Assembly: GCF_031085175.1 (NCBI RefSeq)
Contig: NZ_JAVHUY010000010.1
Location: 124,001 to 188,000 of the forward strand
Length of the DNA: 64,000 bases
Direction: 5' to 3'
Source: Phytohabitans maris
GTDB taxonomy: Bacteria; Actinomycetota; Actinomycetes; Mycobacteriales; Micromonosporaceae
In this document: positions 7,820 to 15,957 of the stretch, one piece after another
Layout of the letters: each line of letters begins with the position of its first letter
Position numbering within the stretch: the first letter of the stretch is position 1
The notes under the pieces: generated by a model
The model's database searches: none
Told to the model about the DNA's origin: nothing
What the model saw: the letters and a program-made list of their open reading frames with translations, nothing else
Translations under genes and position numbers: made by a program

Positions 7820-10800
7820 CTAGCCGCCGGTGATCTGGAACTGTGAACCCGGTTCCACCACGATGTTTCCGGCCGCCGAGTTGGTGATGGTGACGTTGGT
7901 CAGCGTCGCGCTGCCCCGGGCGCTGCCCTGCGCCAGGATGCCGGCACCGTTGTTGGACTTGTCGATCCGCACATTCGTGATCGCCACGCCCGGCATGTTG
8001 CCGCCGCCGCCCTTGAACTGGATGCCGTCGTACGTGGAATCCACGATGTCGCTGTCGCGGATGACGACGCCGGTGATGTCCCGTCCCGGGGCGAAGAGCG
8101 TGATCGCGCCAAACTTCTGCTGCTCGCCCCAGAAGACGCCGCCGCATCGGAAGAGCCCGTTGTTGGCGAGCAACGTCGTTCCGGAGAACGGCTGCGGGCT
8201 GTGATCGGTCGCCAGCATGATGCCCGGGTAGTTCATCGTGTCGTAGATCAGGTTGTTTTCCGCGGTGTTTCCATAGCCGCCGTAGATGGCGATACCGTTC
8301 GCCCGCCACGGAAGCTGGATGGTGTTGTTGGTGAAGTGGTTGTCGTGCCCGATGTCCGTCGCGACGTCACGGACGTAGGTGCTCGCCCATACCGCCAGGG
8401 AATCGTCGCCGGTGGTACGGAACGACGAGTTGAAGACCCGCGAGTTCCGGGTGCTGTTGGCGAAGTTGATGCCGTCGGCGTACGTGTTGCGGATCCGCAT
8501 TCCGGTGAACTCGACGCCGTCGCCCGGATTCCAGTACGCGGGGGTGTCCGAGTAGTCACGGCCGACCCAGGCGCCGACGTTGACGTGCTCGATCCAGACG
8601 TTGCTGATCCGCGTGTTCTTGCCCAACCGGCCGTTGATCCCATGGCCCCGGTTGGCCCGGTTGGTGGTCATGCCAAAGATGGCCAGGTCGGATATCTGGG
8701 TGTTGTCGTCGATGTCGAAGCCGACGTTCCCCTCGTGCGGGTGGTTGATGTTGCCGACGACGTTCTGTGGCTCGGTGTTGGTGTAGAGCTTGGTGTGCCA
8801 CATGCCCGCGCCGCGGATCACGGCGTTGCGGATGCCCTTCTGGTTGTACCCTCCCCGGGTCGGGTCCGGCGAGAGGATCTTCTGCTCCTGCCGCCACTCA
8901 CCGGCCGGGATCCAGACGCAGCTGATGACGCCGTTCTCGTCGTCGGTCACGGCCCGCTGGATCGCCGCGCTGTCGTCGATGCCGTCGTTGGCGACCGCAC
9001 CGTACTGGGTGATCGACGTGCAGCCGCTGGGCTGGGACAGCGCCGGCGCCACCTGCTCCAGGTCGATCAGGTCGATGATGTAGAACTGCGCGCCGTCGTT
9101 CGCGTCCCGCTGGAGCTTGAACCGCGTACCCGGCGGATAGCTCTGGCCGAGCAGCGCGTTCGACTCGTCGAAGAGGCGGCGGGCGTTGGCCTGCGGCGAG
9201 TTCGAGAGCCCCTCGGTGTCGTCGGTCGTGCCGTACAGCCAACTGTTGCGGGACGACAGCGTGATCTTCCGGGAGAAGGTGCCGTTGATGTACAGGCTGA
9301 TCGTGGCCTCGATGCCACCGCCACCCGCGGAGTCCGGGATGGAGTTGCGCACCACGATCGAGTTGGCCTGGTTGGTCGAGGTGAACTCGACGTACTGTCC
9401 CGTGCTGTTCAGCCGCACCGACTGGCGTCCCGAAGACTCGGTGGCGAAGTTGGTGTGCCCGAACGTGCGCAGCGGGTCGGCCACCAGCAGCGTGCCCTGG
9501 TAGTCGGCGGCCTCCGCCTCGTACTCGGTGTACGGCACGGCGGCGCCCCGCCCGACCACGATCGAGCGGGCGAGCGAGTTGTTGTTCTCGTTCGTCTCGG
9601 TGACCGCACCGGTCGCGTCGGCGGTGGCCGTGATGGTGGCGCCACCGCTGGTCGCGGTCCAGCTGCCGCTGATCGCCACGTTGACGGTCGCGCCGGCGGC
9701 GATCGAGGCGGTGTTGGTGTTGAGCGTCGTGCCGCCCACCACCACCCGGGTCACCGTGGTCGCGCCGGTCGCGCTGGTGCCGCGGTTGTTGACCGCCACC
9801 GTGAACGTGACGGCGGCACCGACCGCCGGGTTCGCCGGATTGGGGGTGATGCTGGTGACCTGCAGGTCCGGGCCGGGCGCCGGCGCCACCACCAGCGGTG
9901 ACGAGGCGGTGAAGCTGTTGTTGGCGTCGCTCTGCTCGACGACCTGGTCTGCCGGGTCGGCCGTCGCGGTGAGGCTGTAGCTGCCCATCGGCCGCGGGCC
10001 GGCGTTGAACGTGACGGTCGCCGCCGCGCCGGCGGCGAGACCCGCGACCGGCACCGTGCCGGCCACCGCGCCGCCGAGGCTGAAGTTGAGCGTGGTCGCC
10101 GCCGCGGCCGCCGTACCCGAGTTGCGGACCGTGGCCGAGAGGGTGATCGCGGTCGCCTCGTTCGGCGCGGCCGGGCTCCAGCTCGCCGCGGTCACGACCA
10201 GGTCAGGATTGGGCGCCGGGGTGCCGATGACCTGTATCTCGGCGACCTGCCCGCCGGGTGCGCCGCTGTTGGCGGTGAAGCGCAGCCGCACGTCCGCGGT
10301 GCGGCCGGTGACCGGGATCGTCACCGAGTTCTGGTTGACGGACGGGCTGAAGCTGTACGTCCCGCTCGCCTTCAGCGACGTGTACGCGCTCGCGCCCTGG
10401 TCCCGCCCGAGGATCTCGAAGGTCTGGGTGCGCGCGCCCCACACCGAGTCCGGGTTGAGCTTGACCGTGACCGAGGAGATGTCGGCGTTGGCGCCGAGCT
10501 TGACGGTCAGCGTCGCCGGGAAGCCGGCGGACTCCCAGTAGGTGGCGAGGTTGCCGTCGTTTGCGTTGGGCGCCACGAACGTGTGCACGTGTGACGACTC
10601 CTCGACCGGCTTGCCCGCGGCGAGGTCGGTGCCGCCCGGCGGGGTGTCGCCGCCGGCCGTGCCGTACACCTCGAACTCGCTGACCTGCCCGGCCGGCCAC
10701 CCGGTGTTCGCCGTGATGTCGACCCGCACGTACCGGACGCTCGCCGCGGTGAAGTCGATGGTGACCGCGTTGCCGCTCGCCGGGTTGAACACCCGGCCGG

Positions 10801-11155
10801 CCGACGCGGAGAGGGTGCTGAAGCCGGTGCCGTTGGTGCTCCCCTGCACGCTCAGCGTCTGGGTGCGGGTCTCCCAGCCGCTCGGCAGCTTGAGCACGAC
10901 CTGGTCGATGCTGGTGCTGCTGCCGAGGTCGACCTGCACCCACTGGGGCAGCGCGTTGTTGGGGCTCTCCCAGTAGCTGCCCTGGTTGCCGTCGGTGGCG
11001 TTGCCCGCCGTGTAGGGCGAGTTGGACCCGCTGGCCGACGCGGTGCGCCCCGCGGCCAGGTTGGGCCCGCCGGCCGCCGAGGCGGGGCTGGGCGCGAGCC
11101 CGCCGACGACGAGGCCCACGGCGAGAAGCCCGCCGATCAGCTGCATCCGTCTCAT
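7820..11155 (-). CDS. Secreted modular alpha-1,3-glucanase (GH87, mycodextranase/mutanase type)
   Basis: A large exported protein of 1111 residues. In order: signal peptide 1-28 (MQLIGGLLAVGLVVGGLAP then PASA); two F5/8-type discoidin domains, about 30-165 and 175-310 (GNQGSYWESPNNALPQWVQV and NDGNLATYWESAGFPATLTV); two CARDB Ig-like repeats, about 315-425 and 428-530 (VEQSDANNSF, VTETNENNNSL); a beta-sandwich module, about 540-705 (EYEAEAADYQG, SIPDSAGGGG); and a parallel beta-helix catalytic region from about 710 (QYGAVANDGIDDSAAIQRAV, NTYADGINFANSTRNSRV, RTTGDDSLAVWA, GNTAENNLIYDTMNYPGIML). Discoidin plus uncharacterised module plus beta-helix is the layout of GH87 enzymes such as Bacillus Agl-KA; CARDB replaces the usual linker and CBM6. 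It should cut alpha-1,3-glucan of fungal walls or dental-type mutan. A ribosome binding site AAGGGGA precedes the ATG. The gene is monocistronic. Confidence 0.82.
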   Translation of the reverse strand: MRRMQLIGGLLAVGLVVGGLAPSPASAAGGPNLAAGRTASASGSNSPYTAGNATDGNQGSYWESPNNALPQWVQVDLGSSTSIDQVVLKLPSGWETRTQTLSVQGSTNGTGFSTLSASAGRVFNPASGNAVTIDFTAASVRYVRVDITANTGWPAGQVSEFEVYGTAGGDTPPGGTDLAAGKPVEESSHVHTFVAPNANDGNLATYWESAGFPATLTVKLGANADISSVTVKLNPDSVWGARTQTFEILGRDQGASAYTSLKASGTYSFSPSVNQNSVTIPVTGRTADVRLRFTANSGAPGGQVAEIQVIGTPAPNPDLVVTAASWSPAAPNEATAITLSATVRNSGTAAAAATTLNFSLGGAVAGTVPVAGLAAGAAATVTFNAGPRPMGSYSLTATADPADQVVEQSDANNSFTASSPLVVAPAPGPDLQVTSITPNPANPAVGAAVTFTVAVNNRGTSATGATTVTRVVVGGTTLNTNTASIAAGATVNVAISGSWTATSGGATITATADATGAVTETNENNNSLARSIVVGRGAAVPYTEYEAEAADYQGTLLVADPLRTFGHTNFATESSGRQSVRLNSTGQYVEFTSTNQANSIVVRNSIPDSAGGGGIEATISLYINGTFSRKITLSSRNSWLYGTTDDTEGLSNSPQANARRLFDESNALLGQSYPPGTRFKLQRDANDGAQFYIIDLIDLEQVAPALSQPSGCTSITQYGAVANDGIDDSAAIQRAVTDDENGVISCVWIPAGEWRQEQKILSPDPTRGGYNQKGIRNAVIRGAGMWHTKLYTNTEPQNVVGNINHPHEGNVGFDIDDNTQISDLAIFGMTTNRANRGHGINGRLGKNTRISNVWIEHVNVGAWVGRDYSDTPAYWNPGDGVEFTGMRIRNTYADGINFANSTRNSRVFNSSFRTTGDDSLAVWASTYVRDVATDIGHDNHFTNNTIQLPWRANGIAIYGGYGNTAENNLIYDTMNYPGIMLATDHSPQPFSGTTLLANNGLFRCGGVFWGEQQKFGAITLFAPGRDITGVVIRDSDIVDSTYDGIQFKGGGGNMPGVAITNVRIDKSNNGAGILAQGSARGSATLTNVTITNSAAGNIVVEPGSQFQITGG

Positions 11156-11340
11156 GGCGTCCCCTTGGGCTGTCTCATGGTGTCCTCCTGTGCTGGTGAA
11201 CAGAGGTGGAGCGCCGCTGGTCCGGGACAGCCGTGCGGCATGACGGTGTGATTTAGCGCGAGCTTCTGACAGCTTCTTGCACGCATGAATCTACTTCTTG
11301 CGAGCTAGGTGTCTAAGGTTTCAGATATGTCACTGGTTCG

Positions 11341-11607
11341 TCAACAGTCCGCCGCCACATCGATCCGCACGCCGGTCGATGCCTCGGAGAGCCCCCAGCG
11401 GCACCGCTGGGCCGCCACCTCGCGGCCCGGATCCGGTCGGCGGCGCCCGCCGCGCGCTCGGCGGAGCGGCACGCCAGGACCGCGGTCGCGCCCCGCGCGG
11501 CCAGCACCCGGGCGGTCGCGAACCCCAGCCCGGTGTTGCCGCCGGTCACCACCGCGACCCGACCGCCTTTGATCCGACACTTCTGCCTCGGTCCAGCGCC
11601 GTGCCAT
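11341..11607 (-). pseudogene. Decayed short-chain dehydrogenase (SDR) gene with internal deletion and frameshift
   Basis: The ATG at 11607 has a strong ribosome binding site (AGGAGG, 11612-11617) and starts MARRWTEAEVSDQ, the usual start of retinol-dehydrogenase-like SDRs. One extra base then shifts the frame; the next frame reads GRVAVVTGGNTGLGFATARV, then LAARGATAVLACRSAERAAG, the nucleotide-binding Rossmann start. This stops making sense at about residue 58. In the original frame the last codons read RWGLSEASTGVRIDVAADC and a stop, which looks like the very C-terminus of the same SDR family (SExxTGVxxDV). About 240 residues including the YxxxK active site are missing. It lies divergent to the TetR gene at 11698, a common SDR/TetR pairing. 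It is non-functional as an enzyme. Confidence 0.75.
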
Positions 11608-11630
11608 CAGGCACCTCCTGATATAAAATC

Positions 11631-11678
11631 CGGGATGAACGTCCCGCTTTTCCAGGACTATTCGGGACGGCTATCCCG
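11631..11678. promoter_or_regulatory. Twin operator boxes CGGGA-N6-TCCCG
   Basis: Two copies of the same inverted repeat lie at 11631-11646 (spacer TGAACG) and 11663-11678 (spacer CGGCTA), 32 bases centre to centre, between the SDR remnant and the TetR start at 11698. A TATAAA hexamer is at 11622-11627. This is a typical TetR autoregulatory arrangement covering both divergent promoters. Confidence 0.7.
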
Positions 11679-11697
11679 CTTGGCGATGGAGGAGTGC

Positions 11698-12255
11698 GTG
11701 GCCAGAGAGCTCCGTGCCGATGCCCGGCGCAACCGGGCCCGGGTGCTGGCGGTCGCCGCCGAGGTCTTCGCCGCTGAGGGGCTCGGGGTGCCGATCCACG
11801 AGATCGCGCGCCGCGCGGGCGTGGGCACGGGCACGGTCAGCCGGCACTTCCCGACCAAGGAGGCGCTGTACGAGGCGATCCTGCTGGAGCGGATGGAGCG
11901 GCTCACCGCCGAGGCCGACGCGATGGCCGCGAGCGAGGAGCCGGGCGAGGCGTTCTTCCGGTTCTTCGCCACGCTGGTGCACGAGGGCGCGACCAACCGC
12001 GGCCTCGCCGAGGCGCTGGCCGGCGCCGGCTACGACCTGGACACGGCCGGCGTCGAGGCCGGCCACGACATCTCGGGCCGGCTCCGCACGCTGCTCGCCA
12101 TGGCCCAGCAGGCCGGCTCGGTCCGCTCCGATGTGGAGTACGCCGACGTGAAGGCGCTGATGGTCGGCTGCCAGGCACACCCCGGCGGCGGCACCGACAA
12201 GGCCGCGTTGGACCGCATCATCTCGATCGTCTGCTCCGGCCTCCGCACCCCCTGA
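11698..12255 (+). CDS. TetR-family transcriptional regulator
   Basis: A 185-residue repressor. The GTG at 11698 is chosen because GGAGG lies at 11688-11692 and the product then begins MARELRADARRNRARVLAVA, the normal TetR start; a longer open frame exists upstream but would run through the operators. The N-terminal HTH (about residues 12-58) has AAEVFAAEGLGVPIHEIARR followed by GVGTGTVSRHFPTKEALYEA. The C-terminal domain (about 75-185) is helical and of the SBP-type found in many actinomycete TetRs (GEAFFRFFATLVHEGATNRG). It presumably represses itself and the divergent SDR gene, now broken, through the twin boxes at 11631-11678, so it may be an orphaned regulator. Confidence 0.88.
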   Translation: MARELRADARRNRARVLAVAAEVFAAEGLGVPIHEIARRAGVGTGTVSRHFPTKEALYEAILLERMERLTAEADAMAASEEPGEAFFRFFATLVHEGATNRGLAEALAGAGYDLDTAGVEAGHDISGRLRTLLAMAQQAGSVRSDVEYADVKALMVGCQAHPGGGTDKAALDRIISIVCSGLRTP

Positions 12256-12278
12256 GCTGAAGGATCAATCCCAATTGA

Positions 12279-12389
12279 GCTACCGCGACGTCCGTCGTGG
12301 CCCGGACCGTTGCGCGTGGTCCCCGGGGAAACGTGGAGCGCAGCGGAGCGTCTTCTTGGGGTGCGTTCCCGCAGCCTCGCCCTCCGCGC
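12279..12389 (+). repeat. Dispersed repeat of about 111 bp, copy 1
   Basis: This segment, from GCTACCGCGACGTCCGT to CCTCCGCGC, matches the reverse complement of 62348-62458 with only scattered differences over 111 bases. The core GTGGAGCGCAGCGGAGCG holds a direct repeat GGAGCG. It lies between the TetR gene and the phosphatase gene, outside any coding region. Shorter pieces occur at 29031-29066, 29287-29303 and 33865-33897. Confidence 0.8.
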
Positions 12390-12432
12390 GTCACGGCCCA
12401 GCGCCTCCGCCCTTGGCAGGCCTGAGCCACGG

Positions 12433-12864
12433 TCAACGTGGCAAAGGTGTCTTCCGGATGAAGCGCTTCTGCCAGGGGGTCTCCACCGCGTGCTTGTCGT
12501 AGTGGGAGCGGGTCCAGGCGACCGCCGCCTCCGGTGGGACGCCGTCCAGCACGGCCAGGTAGGCGAGCGCGGTGCCGGTGCGGCCGCGGCCGCCGCTGCA
12601 GGCGATCTCGACCCGCTCGCCGGCCGCCCGCTCCCATGCCTCGCGGAGTGTGGCGCGGGCCTGGTCGGGGTCGCGGGGCAGCCACAGGTCGGGCCAGCGG
12701 ACCCACCGGCTCTCCCACGGCACGGGTGGCGGCGGGCGGCCCTGGAGGTACAGGCCGAGGGTCGGCTCCGGGCCGGGCGGCAGCGGACGGCGCAGCGCCC
12801 GCCCGCGGACGAGCCGGCCGGAAGGCAGTCGCACCACACCCGGCGCGCCTGCCTCCCACGTCAT
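12433..12864 (-). CDS. Protein-tyrosine/dual-specificity phosphatase-like protein
   Basis: A 143-residue cytoplasmic protein with the phosphatase P-loop IACSGGRGRTGTALAYLAVL: the CX5R signature is Cys89 to Arg95, followed by Thr-Gly as in active enzymes. An upstream Asp in the segment RWPDLWLPRDPDQ could be the general acid. The length is short but normal for the bacterial family, which often contains YVIDRTPG-like N-terminal strands (here VRLPSGRLVRGRALRRPLPP). The gene is alone between repeat copy 1 and the remnant at 12884; substrate unknown. The start ATG at 12864 gives MTWEAGAPGVV. Confidence 0.75.
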   Translation of the reverse strand: MTWEAGAPGVVRLPSGRLVRGRALRRPLPPGPEPTLGLYLQGRPPPPVPWESRWVRWPDLWLPRDPDQARATLREAWERAAGERVEIACSGGRGRTGTALAYLAVLDGVPPEAAVAWTRSHYDKHAVETPWQKRFIRKTPLPR

Positions 12865-12883
12865 CGCTCCACCCTACGTACGG

Positions 12884-13024
12884 TCAGGTGTTCCAGACCT
12901 GGAATGAGGAGATCTGGCCGGCCGGCCAGCTGACCGGCTGCGGCCACTGTCCACACTGGCCGTACCTGGGACCGTTGATCCACGAGCCGTTGCCGCCGCC
13001 GAGGCAGTTGTAGATGGGCGCTCA
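12884..13024 (-). pseudogene. C-terminal remnant of a secreted protein
   Basis: Between two in-frame stops there are 45 codons rich in Trp, Gly and Cys (IYNCLGGGNGSWINGPRYGQ, then CGQWPQPVSWPAGQISSFQV, ending WNT). Composition and the clean stop suggest the end of an exported protein, but there is no start codon and no upstream continuation. It is probably the debris of a lost gene between the phosphatase and FtsX genes. No family was recognised. Confidence 0.4.
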
Positions 13025-13048
13025 TGTGACGGAAGAGAAGAGCGGCAC

Positions 13049-15271
13049 CTACTCGTTCCGGGCGGTCTCCGGGCCGGTGATGCGGCGCAGCAGCGGCAGG
13101 GTCGAGGCGATGATCGCGAGCGAGGCGACCAGGCCACCGACGACCGCCGCGTAGTACGCCGGGCCGGGCGGGCGCAGCGTGTAGTCCAGCTGTGAGGTGA
13201 GGAAGAGCTGCGCGGCGACGAAGCCCATGCCGATCGCGAGCACCGCCACGAGGAGCAGCGGCACCGCACTCTCCACCGCGACCACGCGGCGCAGCGTGGC
13301 GAGCGGTACGCCGGCGAGGCGCAGCATGCTGAACGGCCGCTTGCGCTCGGTGAGCCCGCCGGCCACGCTGACCGCCAGGCTGCACCCGGCGATCGCCAGG
13401 CTGGCGACGATCACCACGTTGGCAAGCTGCTGCCACTGCACGAGCGAGCGCCGGAAGTCGCTCTCGAAGTCGGCGACCGTGGCGGGGTATCGGCCGCTGT
13501 CGGGGAAGGCCGCCTCGAGCACGGTACGCGACCGCTCGACCGCCGACACCGAGCCGTCCGTCGTGACGACGACCGACACCAGTGGCAGCGCTTGGACGCC
13601 GGCGGTGTCGATGGGCGCGGCCGGCCATACCGGTGGGTCGTCGGTGGCGCGGCGCGGGCCGATGAGGTCGTGCCACACGTAGGCCACCTCCGCGCCGGGG
13701 GAGCAGCTGCCGAACTCCGGCGACCGGGCCAGGTCGGCGCAGGAGATCATCCCGGGGTACCAGTCCGGACTGCCCGGACCGCCGCCGTCACGCGGGCTGG
13801 CGTAGACCGGATGCACGGCCTCGACGCCGGATATCGACGCCAGGCCGGCCGGCACCCGCGACCGGCTCGGGCCCTCGCTGCCCTTGGTGTCGAAGGACTG
13901 GCTGAGCGTGCTGCTCATCACCGACCCGGTGCGCGGGGCACCCCGCTCCGCGACGATCGTAGACATGACGCCGGTGGCGACGCTGGTGACGAAGAGGGCC
14001 AGCGTCAGGCCGCTGACCGCGCGAAAGCCGGCCTGCGGGCTGTCTGCCAGCCGGCGCCCGGCGATCAGCGCGGCGGCGTGGCGGGACCGGCCGGCCAGCA
14101 GCCGCGAGCCGACCAGCGTCAGCCACGGCCCGGCCACGACGAGCCCAACCATGATCATTACAAACCCCGACATGTACGCGATGAGCTGCCCGTTGGTCGT
14201 GCTCGGGCGCCGGCCGACGAAGTAGCAGAGCTCGGCGACGCCGGCCGCGAGCAGGATCAGCCGCCAGGCCCGCGGCGGGCGCGGCGTGACCCGCCGGGTC
14301 ACGCCCAGCGGCGAGATCCGCACCCGGCGCAGCGCGAGCCGCGCCGCCACCGCCGCGCCCAGCGGAACGCCGAGGACCACGAGCAGGACGTCGAGGAGGC
14401 CGAGCGAGAGGTCGCCGGCGAAGAAACGCTCACCGGTGAACGGGATCGTCGCGAGCGCCGGCCGTAGCGCGAAGAACAGGCCGATGCCGGCGACCGTGCC
14501 GGCCACCGCCGCGACGGTCGACTCCACCGCGGAGATCACCGAGATCTGCCGGGGTGTCGCGCCGACCAGCCGCATCGCGGCGAAGCGCTGCTCGCGGCGG
14601 GCGGCGGCGAGCCGGGTCGCCGTGCCGATCAGGATCAGCAGCGGCACGATGAGGGCGCCGGCCACCACCGACAGCACCAGCGTGATCCCCTCGGTGCCGA
14701 TGCCGATCACGCAGCGGTCGCACTCGCTCGGATCGGTCGTCATGATGCTCGCCACCCGGTCGGCGCCGGGCATCCTGGACAGCTCCTGCGGGGTACGGCC
14801 CACGACGATCAGCAGCGAGTCGGGCGAGGGCAGGGCGCTGTCGCCGATCGTGCCGATCTCGTGGCCGGGAAACCGGTCGGCCAGCTCCGCCTCCGGGCTG
14901 GTCCGCAGCAGCTCGCCGAGCGCCGGCGAGACGTAGAACTCACCCGGGCCGGGCAGCCGCGGGATGCCGGGCGGCACCGGCGAGTCCGGACCGGTGGCCG
15001 CGATGTCGAGGCGGCCGATCCGCCGCGCCTGGTGGTAGTCGTCGCGCAGCACCCACCAGCTCGGGTCGGCCGCCTCGGGCCCGGGGGTCTCACCCACGAG
15101 CCCGCTGTTGAGCCAGGCGTACCGCTGGTTTTGCGCGCCGACCGCGTTGATCCCGGCGAGCGCGGTCAGGAGCAGCCCCACCCCGAGCGCCACGGCGGCC
15201 GCGATGATGACCAGCCGGACGACCGCCTCCTGGCCGCTGGCCAGGGCCAGGCGCAGCCCGAACCGGATCAC
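13049..15271 (-). CDS. ABC transporter permease, FtsX/MacB-like
   Basis: A 740-residue membrane protein. The GTG at 15271 is chosen because it overlaps the stop of the ATPase gene by 4 bases (GTGA) and begins VIRFGLRLALASGQEAVVRL, the cytoplasmic lead into TM1. TM1 (about residues 20-42) is followed by an extracellular domain of about 230 residues, three TMs (around 260-400), further TMs near 425-520, a second outside domain and three final TMs near 610-720 (VIVASLAIAGCSLAVSVAGG). The duplicated FtsX core with outside loops is typical of the MacB/LolCE-like group, which move lipids, peptides or antibiotics outward or transmit mechanical force. It pairs with the ATPase upstream under the PadR regulator. 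Confidence 0.88.
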   Translation of the reverse strand: MIRFGLRLALASGQEAVVRLVIIAAAVALGVGLLLTALAGINAVGAQNQRYAWLNSGLVGETPGPEAADPSWWVLRDDYHQARRIGRLDIAATGPDSPVPPGIPRLPGPGEFYVSPALGELLRTSPEAELADRFPGHEIGTIGDSALPSPDSLLIVVGRTPQELSRMPGADRVASIMTTDPSECDRCVIGIGTEGITLVLSVVAGALIVPLLILIGTATRLAAARREQRFAAMRLVGATPRQISVISAVESTVAAVAGTVAGIGLFFALRPALATIPFTGERFFAGDLSLGLLDVLLVVLGVPLGAAVAARLALRRVRISPLGVTRRVTPRPPRAWRLILLAAGVAELCYFVGRRPSTTNGQLIAYMSGFVMIMVGLVVAGPWLTLVGSRLLAGRSRHAAALIAGRRLADSPQAGFRAVSGLTLALFVTSVATGVMSTIVAERGAPRTGSVMSSTLSQSFDTKGSEGPSRSRVPAGLASISGVEAVHPVYASPRDGGGPGSPDWYPGMISCADLARSPEFGSCSPGAEVAYVWHDLIGPRRATDDPPVWPAAPIDTAGVQALPLVSVVVTTDGSVSAVERSRTVLEAAFPDSGRYPATVADFESDFRRSLVQWQQLANVVIVASLAIAGCSLAVSVAGGLTERKRPFSMLRLAGVPLATLRRVVAVESAVPLLLVAVLAIGMGFVAAQLFLTSQLDYTLRPPGPAYYAAVVGGLVASLAIIASTLPLLRRITGPETARNE

Positions 15272-15957
15272 GAGTGCACCCGCTCCGGCGCGAGCGCGGC
15301 CACCTTGCCGTCGCGGACCATGACGTGCCGGTCCGCGTACGCCGCGACGCGTGCCTCGTGCGTGACCAGCACGACCGTGGTGCCGTGCTCGCGCGCGGCA
15401 CCGACCATCTGGTCCATCACCTGCTCGCCGGTGAGCGAGTCGAGCGAACCGGTCGGCTCGTCGGCGAAGAGCACCTTTGGGCTCGTGACCAGCCCGCGGG
15501 CCAGCGCCACCCGCTGTGCCTGGCCGCCCGAGAGCTCGCCGGAACGGCGGCGCTCCAGCCCGTCGAGCCCGAGCCGGCCGAACCACGGACGGGCCTGGCG
15601 CAGCGCCGCGTCACGCCGGACCCCGCCGAGCAGCAGCGGCAGCGCGACGTTTTCCTCGGCGGTCAGCTCGGGCACGAGCTGGCCGAACTGGAAGACGAAA
15701 CCGAAGCTGTCGCGGCGCAGGGCGCTGCGCCTGGCCTCGTCCATCGTGTCGACCCGGCGGCCGGCGAAGTGGATCTCGCCCTCGTCGGGGACCAGGATGC
15801 CGGCCAGGCAGTGCAGGAGCGTCGACTTGCCCGAGCCGCTCGGACCCATGATGGCCAGGATCTCGCCGGGCGCGACCGCCACGGTGGCACCGCGCAGCGC
15901 GGGCGTCTGCCCGAACGAGCGCACGACGCCACGGGCCTCGATCATCAGGTCACTCAT
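15268..15957 (-). CDS. ABC transporter ATP-binding protein (MacB/LolD type)
   Basis: A 229-residue ATPase. Walker A is IMGPSGSGKSTLLHCLAGIL, the signature LSGGQAQRVALARGLV and Walker B VLFADEPTGSLD, with the switch His in VLVTHEARVAAYADR; all needed residues are present. The insertion around FVFQFGQLVPELTAEENVAL is typical of the LolD/MacB/FtsE group, which work with FtsX-fold permeases, and the permease gene overlaps its stop by 4 bases. The ATG at 15957 shares its A with the PadR stop codon, so the three genes padR-ATPase-permease are translationally coupled. Confidence 0.92.
   Translation of the reverse strand: MSDLMIEARGVVRSFGQTPALRGATVAVAPGEILAIMGPSGSGKSTLLHCLAGILVPDEGEIHFAGRRVDTMDEARRSALRRDSFGFVFQFGQLVPELTAEENVALPLLLGGVRRDAALRQARPWFGRLGLDGLERRRSGELSGGQAQRVALARGLVTSPKVLFADEPTGSLDSLTGEQVMDQMVGAAREHGTTVVLVTHEARVAAYADRHVMVRDGKVAALAPERVHS

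Noticed and set aside
8201-9901. 566-codon plus-strand frame inside the GH87-like gene
   Set aside because: Antisense of a clear multidomain enzyme; biased Val/Asp/Arg composition only.
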